Shown: piece by piece, positions 62,705 through 64,000 of the stretch | Layout of the letters: each line of letters begins with the position of its first letter | Numbering within the stretch: position 1 is the stretch's first letter | Assembly (NCBI GenBank): GCA_964019055.1 | Contig: CAXHSA010000093.1 | Span: 372,001 to 436,000, forward strand | Length of the DNA: 64,000 nt | Direction: 5' to 3' | Source of the DNA: Anthopleura xanthogrammica | Taxonomy: Eukaryota; Cnidaria; Anthozoa; Actiniaria; Actiniidae | Program-made: the position numbers and the translations under genes | Notes under the pieces: model-generated | The model's input: the letters and a program-made list of their open reading frames with translations, nothing else | What the model was told of the DNA's origin: nothing | Database searches by the model: none

Positions 62705-64000
62705 TTTTGGTGCCCGCGCATGCGCAGCTACAAAGATAGGCACTTTACGATTTTGGAATTTGCCAATTTTGATCACGGAAATGGATTGCTGGTACGATTC
62801 TACCTATACATGGTCACGTTGATCTTGTGAAAATTCGGCAGTCTTCCCCTAGTTTTGGTGCCCGCACATGCGCAGCTACAAAGTTAGGCACTTTACGATT
62901 TTGGAATTTGCCAATTTTGATCACGAAAATGGATTGCTGGCACGATTCTACCTATACATAGTCACGTTTATCTTTTGAAAATTCGGCAGTCTTCCCCTAG
63001 TTTTGGTGCCCGCGCATGCGCAGCTACAAAGTTAGGCACTTTACGATTTTGAAATTTCTCAATTTTGATCACGAAAATGGATTACTGGCACGATTCCACC
63101 CATACATTATCACGTTTATCTTGTGAAAATTCGGCAGTCTTTCCCTAGTTTTGGTGCCCGCGAATGCGCAGCTACAAAGTTAGGCACTTTACAATTTTGG
63201 AATTTGCCAATTTTGATCACGAAAATGGATTGTTGGCACGATTCTACCTATACATGGTCACGTTTATCTTGTGAAAATTCGGCAGTCTTCCCCTAGTTTT
63301 GGTGCCCGCGCATGCGCAGCTACAAAGTTAGGCACTTTACGATTTTGGAATTTGCCAATTTTGATCACGAAAATGGATTGCTGGCACGATTCTACCTATA
63401 CATGGTCACGTTTATCTGGTGATAATTCGGCAGTCTTCCCCTACTTTTGGTGCCCGCACATGCGCAGCTACAAAGTTAGGCACTTGACGATTTTGGAATT
63501 TCTCAATTTTGTTCACGGAAATAGATTACTGGCACGATTCCACCCATACATGGTCACGTTTATGTTGTGAAAATTCGGCAGTCTTCCCCTAGTTTTGGTG
63601 CCCGCACATGCGCAGCTACAAAGTTAGGCTTTTTACAATTTTGGAATTTGCGAATTTTGATCACGGAAATGGATTGCTGGCACGATTCTACCTATACATG
63701 GTCACGTTTATCTTGTGAAAATTCGGCAGTCTTCCCCTAGTTTTGGTGCCCGCGCATGCGCAGCTACAAAGTTAGGCACTTTACGATTTTGGAATTTCTC
63801 AATTTTGATCACGGAAAAGGATTGCTGGCACGATTCTACCTATACATGGTCACGTTTATCTTGTGAAAATTCGGCAGTCTTCCCCTAGTTTTGGTGCCCG
63901 CGCATGCGCAGCTACAAAGTTGGGCACTTTACGATTTTGGAATTTCTCAATTTTGATCACGGAAAAGGATTGCTGGCACGATTTTACCTATACATGGTGA
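62705..64000 (+). repeat. Diverged monomers at the right edge of the window
   Basis: Eight full units and a 112-bp partial unit carry many private changes: ACGTTGATC, ACATAGTCACG, CATTATCACG, GCGAATGCGC, TTGTTCACGG, AATAGATTAC, CACTTGACG, GGCTTTTTACAATTT and GGAAAAGGATTGC. The last is shared by the final two units only. No repeated higher-order period is visible. All units remain 148 bp in the same orientation. Confidence 0.85.

Larger units (their letters stand above)
1..64000 (+). repeat. 148-bp satellite DNA array, head-to-tail, entire window
   Basis: Every line of the window can be laid on one 148-bp unit that begins TTTTGGTGCCCGCGCATGCG and ends GTCTTCCCCTAG. Unit starts fall at 1, 149, 297 and so on, and the last start is 63889. 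The total comes to 432 units plus a 112-bp partial unit once eight length variants are counted. All units have the same orientation, and no unique sequence, transposon or inversion interrupts them. The consensus is 45% GC, with a GC-rich first 24 bases and an AT-rich body. Monomers differ at linked diagnostic sites: the word after CTACAA (for example AGTTA, ATATA, ATAAA, GGATA), the GCC/CTC/GGC choice near base 58, and the stretch around bases 83-101. The array is a tandem satellite of eukaryotic type, and its chromosomal location is unknown. Homogenisation by unequal exchange is an inference from the higher-order structure. Confidence 0.99.

Noticed and set aside
4267..63570. About 27 short open frames of 66-106 codons with near-identical peptides (for example 24642-24941, 32009-32215, 58091-58390)
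   Set aside because: They are shadows of the 148-bp repeat. Most 99-codon frames start at GTG inside CTTGTGAAAA, and the 68-codon frames start at an ATG made by a CACGAT to CATGAT change. The frame shifts every unit, and no domain, codon bias or conserved start context is present.
1..64000. CRISPR array
   Set aside because: The repeats are directly adjacent 148-bp units with no unique spacers, and all parts of the unit are conserved.
1..64000. tRNA or 5S-derived satellite
   Set aside because: No A-box/B-box pair with correct spacing, terminal CCA-like end or T-run terminator was seen in the consensus on either strand.
1..64000. Telomeric or microsatellite origin
   Set aside because: No short telomere-type motif is repeated, and the unit shows no clear internal short tandem repeat.
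1..64000. A new defence, phage or mobile system
   Set aside because: There is no coding capacity beyond repeat-derived frames, and nothing other than satellite units is present.

Overview
The whole window is one uninterrupted satellite DNA array. A monomer of 148 bp is repeated head-to-tail, always in the same orientation, from base 1 to base 64000. There are 432 monomer equivalents plus a 112-bp partial monomer at the right edge. I found no protein-coding gene, RNA gene, mobile element, inversion or unique sequence. The short open frames in the window are by-products of the repeat: two monomers happen to stay open in one frame, many of these frames begin at GTG, and 148 mod 3 = 1, so every copy shifts frame.

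The organism is almost certainly a eukaryote, because prokaryotes do not carry 64-kb satellites of this kind. The array could be centromeric, pericentromeric or other constitutive heterochromatin. I do not recognise the satellite family and cannot name the species. The consensus monomer is about 45% GC (66 of 148 bases) and has 8 CpGs against about 7.4 expected, so CpG is not depleted. That fits a lineage or locus with little germline CpG methylation, or very rapid homogenisation. Each monomer starts with a GC-rich palindromic block (core GCGCATGCGC) followed by an AT-rich body.

The interest lies in the higher-order repeat (HOR) organisation, read from linked diagnostic variants. 1-5253: irregular mixture with short 3- to 7-mer periodicities. 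5254-9572: nested duplications, including a 24-bp-deleted monomer copied to a second site 2936 bp away. 9573-14899: 6-mer repeats, related to 24.8-28.8 kb. 14900-20375: an 11-mer HOR in 11-, 10- and 9-mer versions. 20376-24667: 8-mer HORs, one truncated to 5. 23188-33695 and 33696-45535: a giant tandem duplication of 71 monomers (10508 bp). Its second copy has grown to 80 monomers (11840 bp) through a further tandem duplication of a 9-mer. 42428-50567: a 13-mer HOR family in 12-, 11-, 13-, 13- and 6-mer versions. 50568-57376: dimers, a 9-mer and a 6-mer HOR, including most of the single-base indels in the window. 57377-64000: trimers and pentamers, then increasingly divergent monomers toward the right edge.

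The pattern is what repeated unequal exchange and segmental amplification are known to produce: the centre is very homogeneous with long HORs, and the flanks are shorter-period and more diverged. Only 8 of 432 monomers differ in length from 148 bp (124, 124, 147 x3, 149 x3). Together these account exactly for the 48-bp phase shift across the window.
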